From Brevibacterium renqingii (GTDB taxonomy: Bacteria; Actinomycetota; Actinomycetes; Actinomycetales; Brevibacteriaceae): DNA of 64,000 bases. Numbering within the stretch: the first letter of the stretch is position 1; the number at the start of each line of letters is the position of its first letter. This document shows, one piece after another, positions 52,523 through 61,544 of this stretch. The notes under the pieces are model-generated. The model saw only the letters and a program-made list of their open reading frames with translations. It made no database searches and was not told the origin of the DNA. The stretch is from the NCBI RefSeq assembly GCF_017808105.1, contig NZ_JADBHF010000001.1:186001-250000 (forward strand), given 5' to 3'. The position numbers were made by a program, and so were the translations under genes.

Positions 52523-52759
52523 AGGCGCGGGTTCGGGATCTGCGGAGCAGGAATGTTGCGAGTAGGGAAGTTGGCGAAGACTGCCGAAGGTCCGGGTCTC
52601 TCTTTGGCAGGAAATGACGTGATACAGGACTCGAGGGCGCAATAGAGTCGGTTCCTGAGTCGGAGTGGTCCGTAACCGTGCAGACATCGAGTCAAGCGGC
52701 CTATATCACTGACGAACCATGTATCGGAGCCGGCAATTCTCAACGATGAGGAGAGGCAC

Positions 52760-54235
52760 ATGTCGATGTTTTCCTGGAAGCTCCACGGCGACGGAAAGAC
52801 CATAGCGCCTGGGCAGGCTGTTGCTCCGGACGAGCGCCTGACGTGGGGCAGAACCGTAGGGCTCGGCGTCCAGCACGTCGTTGCGATGTTCGGAGCGACC
52901 TTCGTCTTCCCGATCATCATGGGGCTCAATCCGCAGCTGGCAGTAATGATGTCCGGAGTCGGCACGATCATCTTTTTGCTCATCGTCAAGGGCAAGGTGC
53001 CCAGCTATGTCGGCACCTCGGCCGCCTTCGTCGGGGGCGTCACAGCTGTCACCGCTCAGGGAGGTACTCCCGCAGAGGTCACCGGTGCGATCATGGTTTC
53101 GGGCGTCATCCTTGCCCTCGTCGGTACGTTCATCCACTACATCGGCTCTGCAGCTTTGATGAAAGTCCTTCCGCCCGTCGTCACCGGCGGCGTCGTCATG
53201 CTTATTGGCTTCAATCTCGCACCGGTGGTTGCGAACACCTATTGGCCTCAGGACCAGTGGATCGCCGTCATCGTCATGGTCTTCATCGTCTTCGTATCAG
53301 TATGGGTGCGTGGCTTCCTTGGTCGCATCGCTGTCTTCCTCGGCCTTGTGCTCGGTTATGTGCTGTCCTGGATCTTCGACCAGGTGTTCGGCCAGATCAC
53401 CTCTTTCAGTGCTACCGCTGGTGAGGTGACGACCCACTTCCGTGTCGACTTCTCTGGTGTCGCTACGGCGCCCTGGATCGGATTTCCGCCCATGACCGAC
53501 ACCGCGGCCGGAGTCGTCGGTGTCCATCTGCCCGTTTTCAATGCCGCGGCTATCATCGTCATGCTTCCTGGCATCATCGCCCTCGTCGCCGAGAATGCTG
53601 GTCACGTCAAAGCCGTTGAAGAGATGACGGGAGCCCCGCTCGACAAGTATATGGGCCGTGCCGTCATCGGCGATGGCGTCGCAACCGTCGTCGCCACTTC
53701 CGTGGGCGGTTCTCCGACGACGACTTACGCGGAAAACATCGGAGTCATGGCAGCGACTCGGGTCTATTCGACAGCTGCCTACTGGGTTGCCGCTCTGGTG
53801 GCGATCCTGTTCGGCCTCTCGCCGAAGTTCGGCGCCCTCATCTCAGCGGTACCCGGAGGTGTCCTAGGAGGCATCACCGTCGTCCTCTACGGCATGATCG
53901 GCATGCTGGGCGCGAAGATCTGGATCGAGAACCGCGTGAACTTCGCTAACCCGCTCAACATCGTGCCTGTCTCGGCGGGCCTGATCATTGCGATCGGCGA
54001 TGTGAGCCTGAACTTCAGCGAGGATTTCGTCCTCTCGGGAATTGCCTTGGGAACCATATCTATGCTGGTCATGTACCATGTTGCCCGCCGGTTGGCACCT
54101 GCTGACATGCTTTCCGACTCCGACGGCGGTGCCGGTGGGGCTGGTCTCTCTGTCGGGCGGGAAGGGCACCAAGGACGTGTTGTCGATGGTGCGGAAAGCG
54201 ACCGCGGCCGACGCGGTCAGGAATCGAGTGAATGA
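52760..54235 (+). CDS. NCS2 nucleobase permease, RutG/UraA-like
   Basis: 491 aa with about 12-14 helices. Landmarks: GVQHVVAMFGATFVFPIIMGLNPQLAVMMSGVGTI, PSYVGTSAAFVGG, the signature IALVAENAGHVKAVEEMTG (RutG-like rather than AzgA-like) and VGGSPTTTYAENIGVMAATRVYS. Known relatives import uracil, thymine or xanthine. A GAGGAGAGG site precedes the ATG. Third positions contain more A/T than in neighbouring genes, as does the 238-bp region before it, which suggests later acquisition. The last ~40 residues (GGAGGAGLSVGREGHQGRV...) are an unusual hydrophilic tail. The next gene begins four bases after the stop. Confidence 0.9.
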   Translation: MSMFSWKLHGDGKTIAPGQAVAPDERLTWGRTVGLGVQHVVAMFGATFVFPIIMGLNPQLAVMMSGVGTIIFLLIVKGKVPSYVGTSAAFVGGVTAVTAQGGTPAEVTGAIMVSGVILALVGTFIHYIGSAALMKVLPPVVTGGVVMLIGFNLAPVVANTYWPQDQWIAVIVMVFIVFVSVWVRGFLGRIAVFLGLVLGYVLSWIFDQVFGQITSFSATAGEVTTHFRVDFSGVATAPWIGFPPMTDTAAGVVGVHLPVFNAAAIIVMLPGIIALVAENAGHVKAVEEMTGAPLDKYMGRAVIGDGVATVVATSVGGSPTTTYAENIGVMAATRVYSTAAYWVAALVAILFGLSPKFGALISAVPGGVLGGITVVLYGMIGMLGAKIWIENRVNFANPLNIVPVSAGLIIAIGDVSLNFSEDFVLSGIALGTISMLVMYHVARRLAPADMLSDSDGGAGGAGLSVGREGHQGRVVDGAESDRGRRGQESSE

Positions 54236-54239
54236 GACG

Positions 54240-55205
54240 ATGAAGCCATCACCCCTGCGAATCCATCGACCGACGACAGTCGACGAGACTCTCGACCTCC
54301 TTGCCGCTCGAGGTGACACCGGAAAGATCCTCGCCGGAGGCCAGAGCCTCGTTCCCGTCCTCAACATGCGCCTGGCCGCTCCCAGCGATCTCTTCGACAT
54401 CACTTCCGTGGTTGGTATCGACGAGCTCGAGGTCTCGGACGCCGACGGTTCGGAGGAGATCTGCGTGGGAGCGAGCGTCACGCATCGACGGGTCGAACGC
54501 AGCGCGGAAGTCACCAGGACCAACCCTCTCCTCGGCGAGGCTCTGCGTTTCGTTGCGCACCCCGCGGTGCGCAATCGGGGCACGACCGTCGGCTCGATCG
54601 CCCATGCCGATCCCAACGGCGAGATGCCGATGGTCCTCGCGCTCACCGGTGGTCGCATCGAGGCGCGCAGCCGACGCGGTGAGAGGACATTGGGCGCCGA
54701 GGAACTCAACATCGGGCCGTTGGAGACCTCGCTGGAATCCGATGAGCTCATCACCCGTGCGATCTTCCCAGCGCTGTCTGCGGGTTCGCGCACAGGCTTC
54801 GACGAACTCGCCCGGCGCAGCGGGGACTACGCGCTTGCGGGAGTGGGGATGATCCTCGACGTCGACGGCGAGACTGTGACGGGGCTGCGTTGTGGATTCG
54901 TCTCCGTCACCGACGTTCCCGACATCCTCGACCTCGGCGAAGCCGTATCGGGCGCAAGGCTCAGCGATGCCTCCGAGGTCGCCGCCACGGTCGCCGAGGC
55001 GGCGCGCGACTTCATCGACCCCGGTGGAGACATCCACGCCTCGGCGGACTACCGGAGACACCTTGCCGGAGTGATCGCCTCCCGCCTGTTCCGGCGCCTG
55101 TGCCGCAGCGACGGCGCGAGCGGTCGCGGCACGGCCGCGGATTCGCGCGGCGAGGACAGCCCGGTCGTGACGACCGGTGACGACACGGAGAGAAGGCGAG
55201 CATGA
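54240..55205 (+). CDS. Molybdenum hydroxylase FAD subunit (CoxM-type)
   Basis: 321 aa from the ATG at 54240 (MKPSPLRIHRPTTVDETLDLLA). FAD-binding motifs are GKILAGGQSLVPVLNMRLAAP and RNRGTTVGSIAHADPNGEMPMVLALTGG. The C-terminal CO_deh_flav_C domain includes RRSGDYALAGVGMIL. The last ~35 residues are a hydrophilic tail. It passes electrons from the iron-sulfur subunit to the acceptor. The order FAD, iron-sulfur, molybdenum subunit is the usual cox M-S-L order, and the stop overlaps the next gene (ATGA). Confidence 0.92.
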   Translation: MKPSPLRIHRPTTVDETLDLLAARGDTGKILAGGQSLVPVLNMRLAAPSDLFDITSVVGIDELEVSDADGSEEICVGASVTHRRVERSAEVTRTNPLLGEALRFVAHPAVRNRGTTVGSIAHADPNGEMPMVLALTGGRIEARSRRGERTLGAEELNIGPLETSLESDELITRAIFPALSAGSRTGFDELARRSGDYALAGVGMILDVDGETVTGLRCGFVSVTDVPDILDLGEAVSGARLSDASEVAATVAEAARDFIDPGGDIHASADYRRHLAGVIASRLFRRLCRSDGASGRGTAADSRGEDSPVVTTGDDTERRRA

Positions 55206-55711
55206 CCGAAGACATCGACACAGAACCGACATCGAACATCCGACTCGCAGTCAACGGCACCCTCTACGAGCTCGAGGTTCCCGACCGGAAGCTGCTCTCG
55301 GACGTGCTCCGGCAGGACCTGGAGCTGACGGGCACCCATGTGGGCTGCGAACACGGAGTCTGCGGGGCCTGCACGGTCCAGCTCGACGGTGAGCCCGTGC
55401 GCTCCTGCCTGATGTTCGCCGTCACGGCTCAGGGCCATGAGATCACAACGGTCGAGGGTATCGGCGACGATCCCGAGAACCCGTCTGACGTCCAACAGGC
55501 CTTCATCGACTGCCACGGTCTCCAGTGCGGCTTCTGCACCCCGGGCTTCGTCACGACCATCGACGCCTACATCGACGAGAATCCGAACCCCACCGCGGAA
55601 GAGGCGCGCGAGGCCGTATCCGGTAACCTCTGCCGCTGCACCGGCTACCAGAACATCGTCTCCGCAGTGTGTCGAGCCGCCGAACTGCGCGCAGAGGGGG
55701 CCTCGCAATGA
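55202..55711 (+). CDS. Molybdenum hydroxylase [2Fe-2S] subunit (CoxS-type)
   Basis: 169 aa. The plant-ferredoxin-like first cluster uses C49, C54 and C57 (GCEHGVCGACTV) plus C69. The second, all-helical cluster domain uses C109 and C112 (QCGFCTPGF) with C144 and C146 (NLCRCTGYQ). All eight ligands are present. It carries electrons from the Mo site to FAD. Both ends overlap neighbours by 4 nt. Confidence 0.95.
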   Translation: MTEDIDTEPTSNIRLAVNGTLYELEVPDRKLLSDVLRQDLELTGTHVGCEHGVCGACTVQLDGEPVRSCLMFAVTAQGHEITTVEGIGDDPENPSDVQQAFIDCHGLQCGFCTPGFVTTIDAYIDENPNPTAEEAREAVSGNLCRCTGYQNIVSAVCRAAELRAEGASQ

Positions 55712-58098
55712 CCACTCGCCTCTTCGGCCAGAAGATCACCCGACGCGAAGACCCACGCCTGCTCACCGGCCACGGCCGGTATGTCGACGACGTCTCGGGA
55801 ACGGCGATCGCAGCCGCATTCGTGCGCAGCCCCCACGCCCATGCCGACATCCTCGACATCGACGTCACCGGCGCCCTCGACGTCACCGGTGTCATCGCGG
55901 TGTGGACGCACGAGGACCTGCCCGGACAGGCCGCGGAACGGCTGCCGATGCTCATTCCGCATCCCTCCATCGTCGCCCCGCACACCGGTTACGCCCTGGC
56001 CAAGGACCATGTGAACTTCGTCGGTGAGCCCATCGTCATGGTCATCGCCGAGAACCGCTACATCGCGGAGGACGCTGCGAACCGCATCGAGGTCGAGTAC
56101 AGCTTCCGCGAGGCCGTCGTCGGCGTCGAAGCGTCCCGCGAGGGAACGCGAATCGTCCATGAGGGGATGGAGGACAACGTCGCCGCTCACATCGTGCAGG
56201 ACGTCGGCGATGTCGATGCGGGGCTCGAGGGCGCGCCCCATGTCCTCGAACTCGACCTCGAATTCGAGCGTAGCGCCTGCATGCCGATGGAGGGCAAGGG
56301 CGTCGTGGCACGGTGGGATCCCGGCGAGGAGAGCCTGGAGGTCCACTCCTCGACGCAGACGAGCACGGGTCTGCGGGCCGTGCTCGCAGCCAAGCTCGAG
56401 ATCCCGCTGACCCGGGTCGAGGTCATCACCCCCGACGTCGGCGGAGCCTTCGGTGTGAAGATCAACCACCCCTGGCCGGAGGAGCTCGCCGTGGCCTGCG
56501 CCGCGCGTGCGCTCGAGACCACTGTCAAATGGACCGAGGACCGTCGCGAGCACTTCATCTCCTCCGCCCACGAAAGAGCGCAGACCCAATGGGTCAAGGT
56601 CGGCTTCGACGACGAGGGCCGGATTCTCGGACTCGACGTGAAGTTCTGGCATGACAACGGCGCCTACCTGCCCTACGGCGTGATAGTCCCGCTCAACACC
56701 TCCACCCACATCATGGGCCCGTACGTGATCCCAACGTTCCGCGTCGAGTACTGGTCGCTGTACACGAACACCGTCATGGTCACCCCGTACCGTGGTGCCG
56801 GTCGCGCCCATGCGGTGTTCATGATGGAGAGGACGATGGACGCGATCGCCGCCGAACTCGGCCTCGACCGCACCGAGGTGCGCCTGCGCAACTTCGTCCG
56901 CGACTTCCCGCATCCTATGGGCCTACGGATGCAGGACGGAGCCGAGGGCTGCATCGACTCGGGAGACTTCGTCACCTCGATGGACAAACTCAAGTCGATC
57001 GTCGGCTGGGACGAGTTCGAAACCTACCGTGAGCAGGCCCGCAGCGAGGGACGCCGGGTGGGCATCGGCCTCGCCTGCTACATCGAGAGCACCGGCGCCG
57101 GGCCCTACGAAGGCGGACACATCGAGGTCGAGTCCTCCGGACGGGTGAACGTCTGGACCGGCCTGACGACCCACGGGCAGGCCCATGCGACGGTCTTCGC
57201 CCAGATCGTCGCCGATGAGCTGGGAGTCCCGCTCGAGACAGTCCATGTTAAGACCGGCGATACGCGCAAGCTGCCCTATTCGGTGGGCACGTGGGGTTCG
57301 CGCGGAGCGGTCATGGCCGGCAACGCACTCCACCTCACCGCGAAAAAGGTGAGGCAGAAGGCTCTGCGGATCGCCGGCGAGTCCCTCGAGGCCGATCCTG
57401 AGGACCTTGAGATCGACGAGGGCATGATCCAGGTCAAGGGCGATCCCAGCGCGTCGATGCCGTTGGCGGCGGTGTCGGTGCTGTCGAACCCGCTGCGCTA
57501 CGCCTTCGACGAGAGTGCACGGGCGGCCACCCAGTTCGCCAAGGACTCCGCCGAGGACGAGCCCTCGATCGGGCCGGGAGAGCAACCGGGGCTTGAGGAA
57601 CAGGAGTTCTTCTCGCCGCTGCGCTCAACCGTGGCCAACGGCATGCATGCCGCGATCGTCGAGACCGATCCGGAGACCGCGGACATCAGAATCCTCCGCT
57701 ACTGTGTCGTCCACGACTGCGGACCGATGGTCAACCCGCTCGTCGTCGAAGGGCAGGTCCACGGAGGTGTGGCCCAAGGAGTCGGCGGGGCGCTGTACGA
57801 GAAGATGGCCTATGACGCCGACGGACAGCTGCTCAACGCCTCCTTCATGGACTTCCTCATGCCCTTCGCGTCCGAGGTCCCCCACGTCGAGACCGACCAC
57901 CTCGAGACTCCGAGTCCGCTCAATCCGCTCGGCATCAAGGGGGCCGGCGAGGCCGGCACGATTCCCGCCGCCACTGCCATCGCCTCGGCGCTCGAGGACG
58001 CCGAAGGGATCCCCATCCGCTCGATGCCGCTGGACCCCTCGACCCTGTGGCATATGAGAACTAACCATGCCGCGGGCGAGCTCAATCGCTCCCGCTGA
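55708..58098 (+). CDS. Molybdenum hydroxylase large subunit, form II CoxL-like
   Basis: 796 aa from the ATG at 55708. It binds the molybdopterin cytosine dinucleotide cofactor: GQKITRREDPRLLTGHGRYVDD at the N-terminus, DVGGAFGVKINHPWPEELAVA, the active-site loop PYRGAGR (360-366) and the catalytic Glu in KGAGEAGT (E748). True aerobic CO dehydrogenase (form I) has AYRCSFR with a copper-binding Cys; the loop here is the form II type, so CO is unlikely to be the substrate. Form II enzymes hydroxylate N-heterocycles or aldehydes. The neighbouring nucleobase permease and hydantoinase suggest a cyclic ureide, purine or pyrimidine. Confidence 0.92.
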   Translation: MTTRLFGQKITRREDPRLLTGHGRYVDDVSGTAIAAAFVRSPHAHADILDIDVTGALDVTGVIAVWTHEDLPGQAAERLPMLIPHPSIVAPHTGYALAKDHVNFVGEPIVMVIAENRYIAEDAANRIEVEYSFREAVVGVEASREGTRIVHEGMEDNVAAHIVQDVGDVDAGLEGAPHVLELDLEFERSACMPMEGKGVVARWDPGEESLEVHSSTQTSTGLRAVLAAKLEIPLTRVEVITPDVGGAFGVKINHPWPEELAVACAARALETTVKWTEDRREHFISSAHERAQTQWVKVGFDDEGRILGLDVKFWHDNGAYLPYGVIVPLNTSTHIMGPYVIPTFRVEYWSLYTNTVMVTPYRGAGRAHAVFMMERTMDAIAAELGLDRTEVRLRNFVRDFPHPMGLRMQDGAEGCIDSGDFVTSMDKLKSIVGWDEFETYREQARSEGRRVGIGLACYIESTGAGPYEGGHIEVESSGRVNVWTGLTTHGQAHATVFAQIVADELGVPLETVHVKTGDTRKLPYSVGTWGSRGAVMAGNALHLTAKKVRQKALRIAGESLEADPEDLEIDEGMIQVKGDPSASMPLAAVSVLSNPLRYAFDESARAATQFAKDSAEDEPSIGPGEQPGLEEQEFFSPLRSTVANGMHAAIVETDPETADIRILRYCVVHDCGPMVNPLVVEGQVHGGVAQGVGGALYEKMAYDADGQLLNASFMDFLMPFASEVPHVETDHLETPSPLNPLGIKGAGEAGTIPAATAIASALEDAEGIPIRSMPLDPSTLWHMRTNHAAGELNRSR

Positions 58099-58122
58099 AT
58101 CCGACCGAAGGATATCCGAACC

Positions 58123-58833
58123 ATGCTCATCTCCTCCACAGCCACGATGATCGCCGATCCGGCGACGGCCTATGCCGCATTCCACGACGAGTCGATCCTC
58201 GCCGCGACCATTCCGGGAGTCGAGAGCTTCACCCGGACCGGTGAGGGCAGCTTCGACGTCGTCCTCACCATGGGCGTCGCCGCCATCAAGGGCACATACA
58301 AGGGCACCGTCGTCTTCTCCGAGGAGGTCGAGGGCACGTCGTTCGTGCTCAGCGCCAAGGGCGCGGGCGGACCGGGAACGATCGGCGCGGACATCTCGGT
58401 GGCACTGGCTCCCGGAGCCGAGGGCGGCAGCGACATCACCTGGGAAGCCGATGCCGTGCTCGGCGGGCCGATCGGGGGAGTCGGACAGCGGATGCTCGGC
58501 GGGGTCGCCAAACGCATCGCGAAGAAGTTCTTCGCCGACATCGACGCGGCCATCCGCGACGGTGTGCCGCAGAAGGGTGCGCCCGCAGGTGCTTCGTCCG
58601 GAGCGGAGGCGGACGGGCTCTCCGGTTCCGGTGCTGCCGCTCCTGTCGCATCGGGCACCGTCGCCGCGGGCGCGCCCGCAGCTTCGTCCGCACCGGCTGA
58701 TGCCGCGGTTCCCGCCGCCTGGGCGGCCCGCAGCCATCGATCCTGCGGCGACGGCTTCGTCGTCGGCGCCGCCGTCGGTGCGGGTGCAGCGCTGCTCGGC
58801 GTCTGCCTCGGTCTCCTGGCCGGTCGTCGTTGA
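58123..58833 (+). CDS. coxG: CoxG-like SRPBCC protein with C-terminal membrane anchor
   Basis: 236 aa. The CoxG fold occupies residues ~1-150 (MLISSTATMIADPATAYAAFHDESILAATIPGVESFTRTGEGSFDVVLTMGVAAIKGTYKGTVVF; GGPIGGVGQRMLGGVAKRIAKKFFADIDAAI). An Ala/Ser/Gly/Pro-rich linker and a C-terminal helix (GFVVGAAVGAGAALLGVCLGLLAGRR) follow. CoxG proteins attach CO dehydrogenase-type enzymes to the inner membrane, and this anchor would do so. Its stop overlaps a TTG start of the amidase. Confidence 0.88.
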   Translation: MLISSTATMIADPATAYAAFHDESILAATIPGVESFTRTGEGSFDVVLTMGVAAIKGTYKGTVVFSEEVEGTSFVLSAKGAGGPGTIGADISVALAPGAEGGSDITWEADAVLGGPIGGVGQRMLGGVAKRIAKKFFADIDAAIRDGVPQKGAPAGASSGAEADGLSGSGAAAPVASGTVAAGAPAASSAPADAAVPAAWAARSHRSCGDGFVVGAAVGAGAALLGVCLGLLAGRR

Positions 58834-60236
58834 CGACGGAGTCGCCGACGTGGCTGTCCCTGGCCGAGCAGGCGGCCGCTCTCGACAGCGCTGAGATCAG
58901 CAGCGTCGAGCTCGTGACCGCGCACCTCGACCGCATTGCCGAGATCAACCCGGCGACGAACGCGATCGTCACCCTCGAACCCGAACGCGCGCTCGCCGCG
59001 GCGCGTGAGGCGGACCGGCGGCGTGCGGCCGGTGAAGAGGGCCTGCCGCCACTCTGCGGAGTGCCCATGACCCACAAGGACACGCATGACACCGCAGGTA
59101 TGCGCACGACCTACGGCAGCGAGCTCTTCGCCGACCATGTGCCGCAGCGGACCAGCACCGTCGTCGCTCGGCTGCAGGCGGCAGGCGTGATCTCCACGGG
59201 CAAGTCGAACGTGCCCGAATTCGCGGCCGGAGCGCACACGGCCAACCGCGTCTTCGGGACGACGAGGAACCCCTTCGACACCACCCGGTCGGCCGCCGGA
59301 TCCTCGGGAGGCGCGGCCGCGGCCATCGCCTGCGGAGTCCAGGCGGCCGGGGACGGTTCCGACACAGGCGGCTCACTGCGCCTGCCCGCCTCGTTCAACA
59401 ACATCGTCGGGCTCCGGCCCTCGCACGGGTGGATTCCTCGGACCTTTCCCGAAGATCCCTGGCAGTGGCTGAGCCAGCCGGGCTTCATGGCGCGCACCGT
59501 CGACGACGTCGCCTGGCTTATGGAGCTGTGCAGCGGGACCGGCTCTGGGCCTGCCTCGCCGCATTTCGAGCCTTCGCGCGGGGAGGCGACCGATCTCAGC
59601 GGAATCACCGCAGGGTTCTCTCTCGATCTCGATGGTCTGCTCGAACTCGAGGCCGAAGTCAGGGATGTGGTCGCCGTCGCCGCCTCGGTGTTCGCCGACC
59701 TCGGCGCCCGGCTGAGTGTGTCCGTGCCGGACCTCCGTGCGGCCCGCGGTGTGTTCCGCACGGCCAGGGCCTATGAGTTCGCGGCGAACCTGCGGGAGGT
59801 GGATGCGGCCCATCCGGGGCGGCTGAAGGCCTCCCTGCAGGCCGATGTCGACGCCGGCCTCGCGCTCACGGCGCCCGATCTCTTCGACTTCGACCGGGCA
59901 CGCGCGCGGCTGTGGTCGGCGATGAACGACTACTTCTCCACCCACGACGTCCTCGTCACGGTGACCTCGCAGGTCCTCCCGTTCTCCGCGGAGGACGAAT
60001 TTCCCACTCGAATCAACTCTCGACCGATCGAGGACTATATGGCGTGGGTCGACTCGACGACTCTCATCTCCGCCACGGGCTGTCCCGCACTGAGCGTGCC
60101 CGCCGGCTTAAGCTCCACCGGTCTGCCGATCGGACTGCAGATCATCGGACCGGTCGGTGGTGATGCCACAGTGCTCCGCATCGCCCGCTGCTTCGAGGCC
60201 GCCACCGGATATGCCCGGCGCCGTCCCGACCTGTGA
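58830..60236 (+). CDS. Amidase signature enzyme
   Basis: 468 aa. It starts at a TTG that overlaps the coxG stop (TTGA), a rare coupling form. The Ser-cisSer-Lys triad is visible: K83 in THKDTHD, the cis-Ser in AAGSSGGAAAA (~158-159) and the nucleophile S182 in GSDTGGSLRLPA. The C-terminal end GLSSTGLPIGLQIIGPVGGDATVLRIA is typical. The substrate is not readable. In this cluster it could hydrolyse the amide left after ureide cleavage, for example oxamate to oxalate, or act on a ring-opened intermediate. Confidence 0.9.
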   Translation: MTTESPTWLSLAEQAAALDSAEISSVELVTAHLDRIAEINPATNAIVTLEPERALAAAREADRRRAAGEEGLPPLCGVPMTHKDTHDTAGMRTTYGSELFADHVPQRTSTVVARLQAAGVISTGKSNVPEFAAGAHTANRVFGTTRNPFDTTRSAAGSSGGAAAAIACGVQAAGDGSDTGGSLRLPASFNNIVGLRPSHGWIPRTFPEDPWQWLSQPGFMARTVDDVAWLMELCSGTGSGPASPHFEPSRGEATDLSGITAGFSLDLDGLLELEAEVRDVVAVAASVFADLGARLSVSVPDLRAARGVFRTARAYEFAANLREVDAAHPGRLKASLQADVDAGLALTAPDLFDFDRARARLWSAMNDYFSTHDVLVTVTSQVLPFSAEDEFPTRINSRPIEDYMAWVDSTTLISATGCPALSVPAGLSSTGLPIGLQIIGPVGGDATVLRIARCFEAATGYARRRPDL

Positions 60237-60306
60237 GGATCGGGAAACACAAGTCGGGAAGCCAGGCGGAGAAGAGGAAGCGAACGGTCCGAGAGGGGAG
60301 ACAGAG

Positions 60307-61533
60307 ATGAAGCGCAGCACAGCTGCTGACCATGCTGCGGTCGGCAATCGGTCGGGCACCGGCTGGACGCTGGCCGCAGCGACCTATGTGTTCGCGGTCG
60401 TCATGATCGGCACCACTCTGCCGACGCCGCTCTACCCGCGCTATCAGGTCGAGTTCGGGTTCGGCAGCACACAGACCACGCTGCTCTTCTCGATCTACGC
60501 CGGAGCCGTCATCGCCGCGCTCGTCTTCTTCGGCAGGCTCTCGGAGGCCTGGGGCCGCAAGCCGCTGCTGGCCGCAGGCGTCCTCGTCTCCCTCGCCTCG
60601 GCGGGGCTGTTCATGAGCGGTGATCATCTCGGTCTGCTCTACACCGGAAGGGTGTTATCCGGGATCGCAGCCGGCATCTTCACAGCCACCGGGACTGTCG
60701 CAGTGCTCGAGAATTCTCCGCCCGGCAGGCGCAGGCTCGCGACGTCACTGGCCACGGCGGCGAACATCGGCGGCCTCGGATTGGGCAACCTCATGTCGGG
60801 AACGGTCGCCGAGGCATTGCCGCGCCCTCTGTTCACGCCGTTCCTCATCCACGCCGTCCTCCTTCTGCTCGCAGGAGCGGCGTTGCTGGGCGTCAGGGAG
60901 AGTGCGCTCTCGCGTTCCCATTCCCTGCGCCTGCAGCTGCCCGCCATCCCGCCCGAGTCACGGGCGGTCTTCCTCCGTGCGGTGCCAGGCGCCGTCGCGA
61001 GCTTCGCGATCGCCGGACTGTATTCGGCCGTGGCTCCGAGCTTCATGCAGCAGACCCTGGGCATCGGATCCGCGGCCGTCATCGGCGCGGTCGTCTTCGC
61101 GCTCTTCGGGGCCTCGGCTGCGTGCCAGCTGCTGTTCCAGGGGCTGGCAGACCGGACTCTCGTCCTATTCGGAGGAATCATTCAGATCGCCTGCATGGCC
61201 TCCCTGTCGATCGCGCTCCTGGCGGACTCGACCCTGCTGCTCGTCGCCTCGGCGATCCTCGGTGGGGCCGGGCAGGGCTTCCTCTTCACGACGGGCATGC
61301 GCGCCATCACCGCCGTGACCGAGGTGTCGAACAGGACGGCCGTGACGACCTCGTACTTCATCCTCGCCTACCTGGCCATGTCCGCGCCGATCATCGGCGT
61401 CGGCGCGCTCGCACTCGTGACAGGGCTCGTCACCTCGACGATCACTTTCGCCGTTGTGACAGTCCTGGTCGCCGGTCTCAGTCTTCTCGGGCTCGGGAGG
61501 TGGAGCAGTCAGCCTCGCGGCGTCGACGGGTGA
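60307..61533 (+). CDS. MFS transporter
   Basis: 408 aa with 12 hydrophobic helices and the loop FGRLSEAWGRKPLL between helices 2 and 3. A GAGAGGGGAGACAG ribosome region precedes the ATG at 60307. It is the last intact gene of the permease/hydroxylase/amidase operon, starting 70 nt after the amidase. The YceL/MdtG-like pattern fits a small-molecule exporter or importer; it could remove a product such as oxalate or a toxic analogue. Confidence 0.88.
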   Translation: MKRSTAADHAAVGNRSGTGWTLAAATYVFAVVMIGTTLPTPLYPRYQVEFGFGSTQTTLLFSIYAGAVIAALVFFGRLSEAWGRKPLLAAGVLVSLASAGLFMSGDHLGLLYTGRVLSGIAAGIFTATGTVAVLENSPPGRRRLATSLATAANIGGLGLGNLMSGTVAEALPRPLFTPFLIHAVLLLLAGAALLGVRESALSRSHSLRLQLPAIPPESRAVFLRAVPGAVASFAIAGLYSAVAPSFMQQTLGIGSAAVIGAVVFALFGASAACQLLFQGLADRTLVLFGGIIQIACMASLSIALLADSTLLLVASAILGGAGQGFLFTTGMRAITAVTEVSNRTAVTTSYFILAYLAMSAPIIGVGALALVTGLVTSTITFAVVTVLVAGLSLLGLGRWSSQPRGVDG

Positions 61534-61544
61534 TCCCCACCAAT

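Noticed and set aside
50723..52687. Long open frame antisense to pucR
   Set aside because: Same GC-driven effect; no recognisable motif, and the plus-strand regulator has full domain structure.
55708..58098. Aerobic CO dehydrogenase (form I)
   Set aside because: The active-site loop is PYRGAGR and lacks the Cys that holds copper in form I CoxL.
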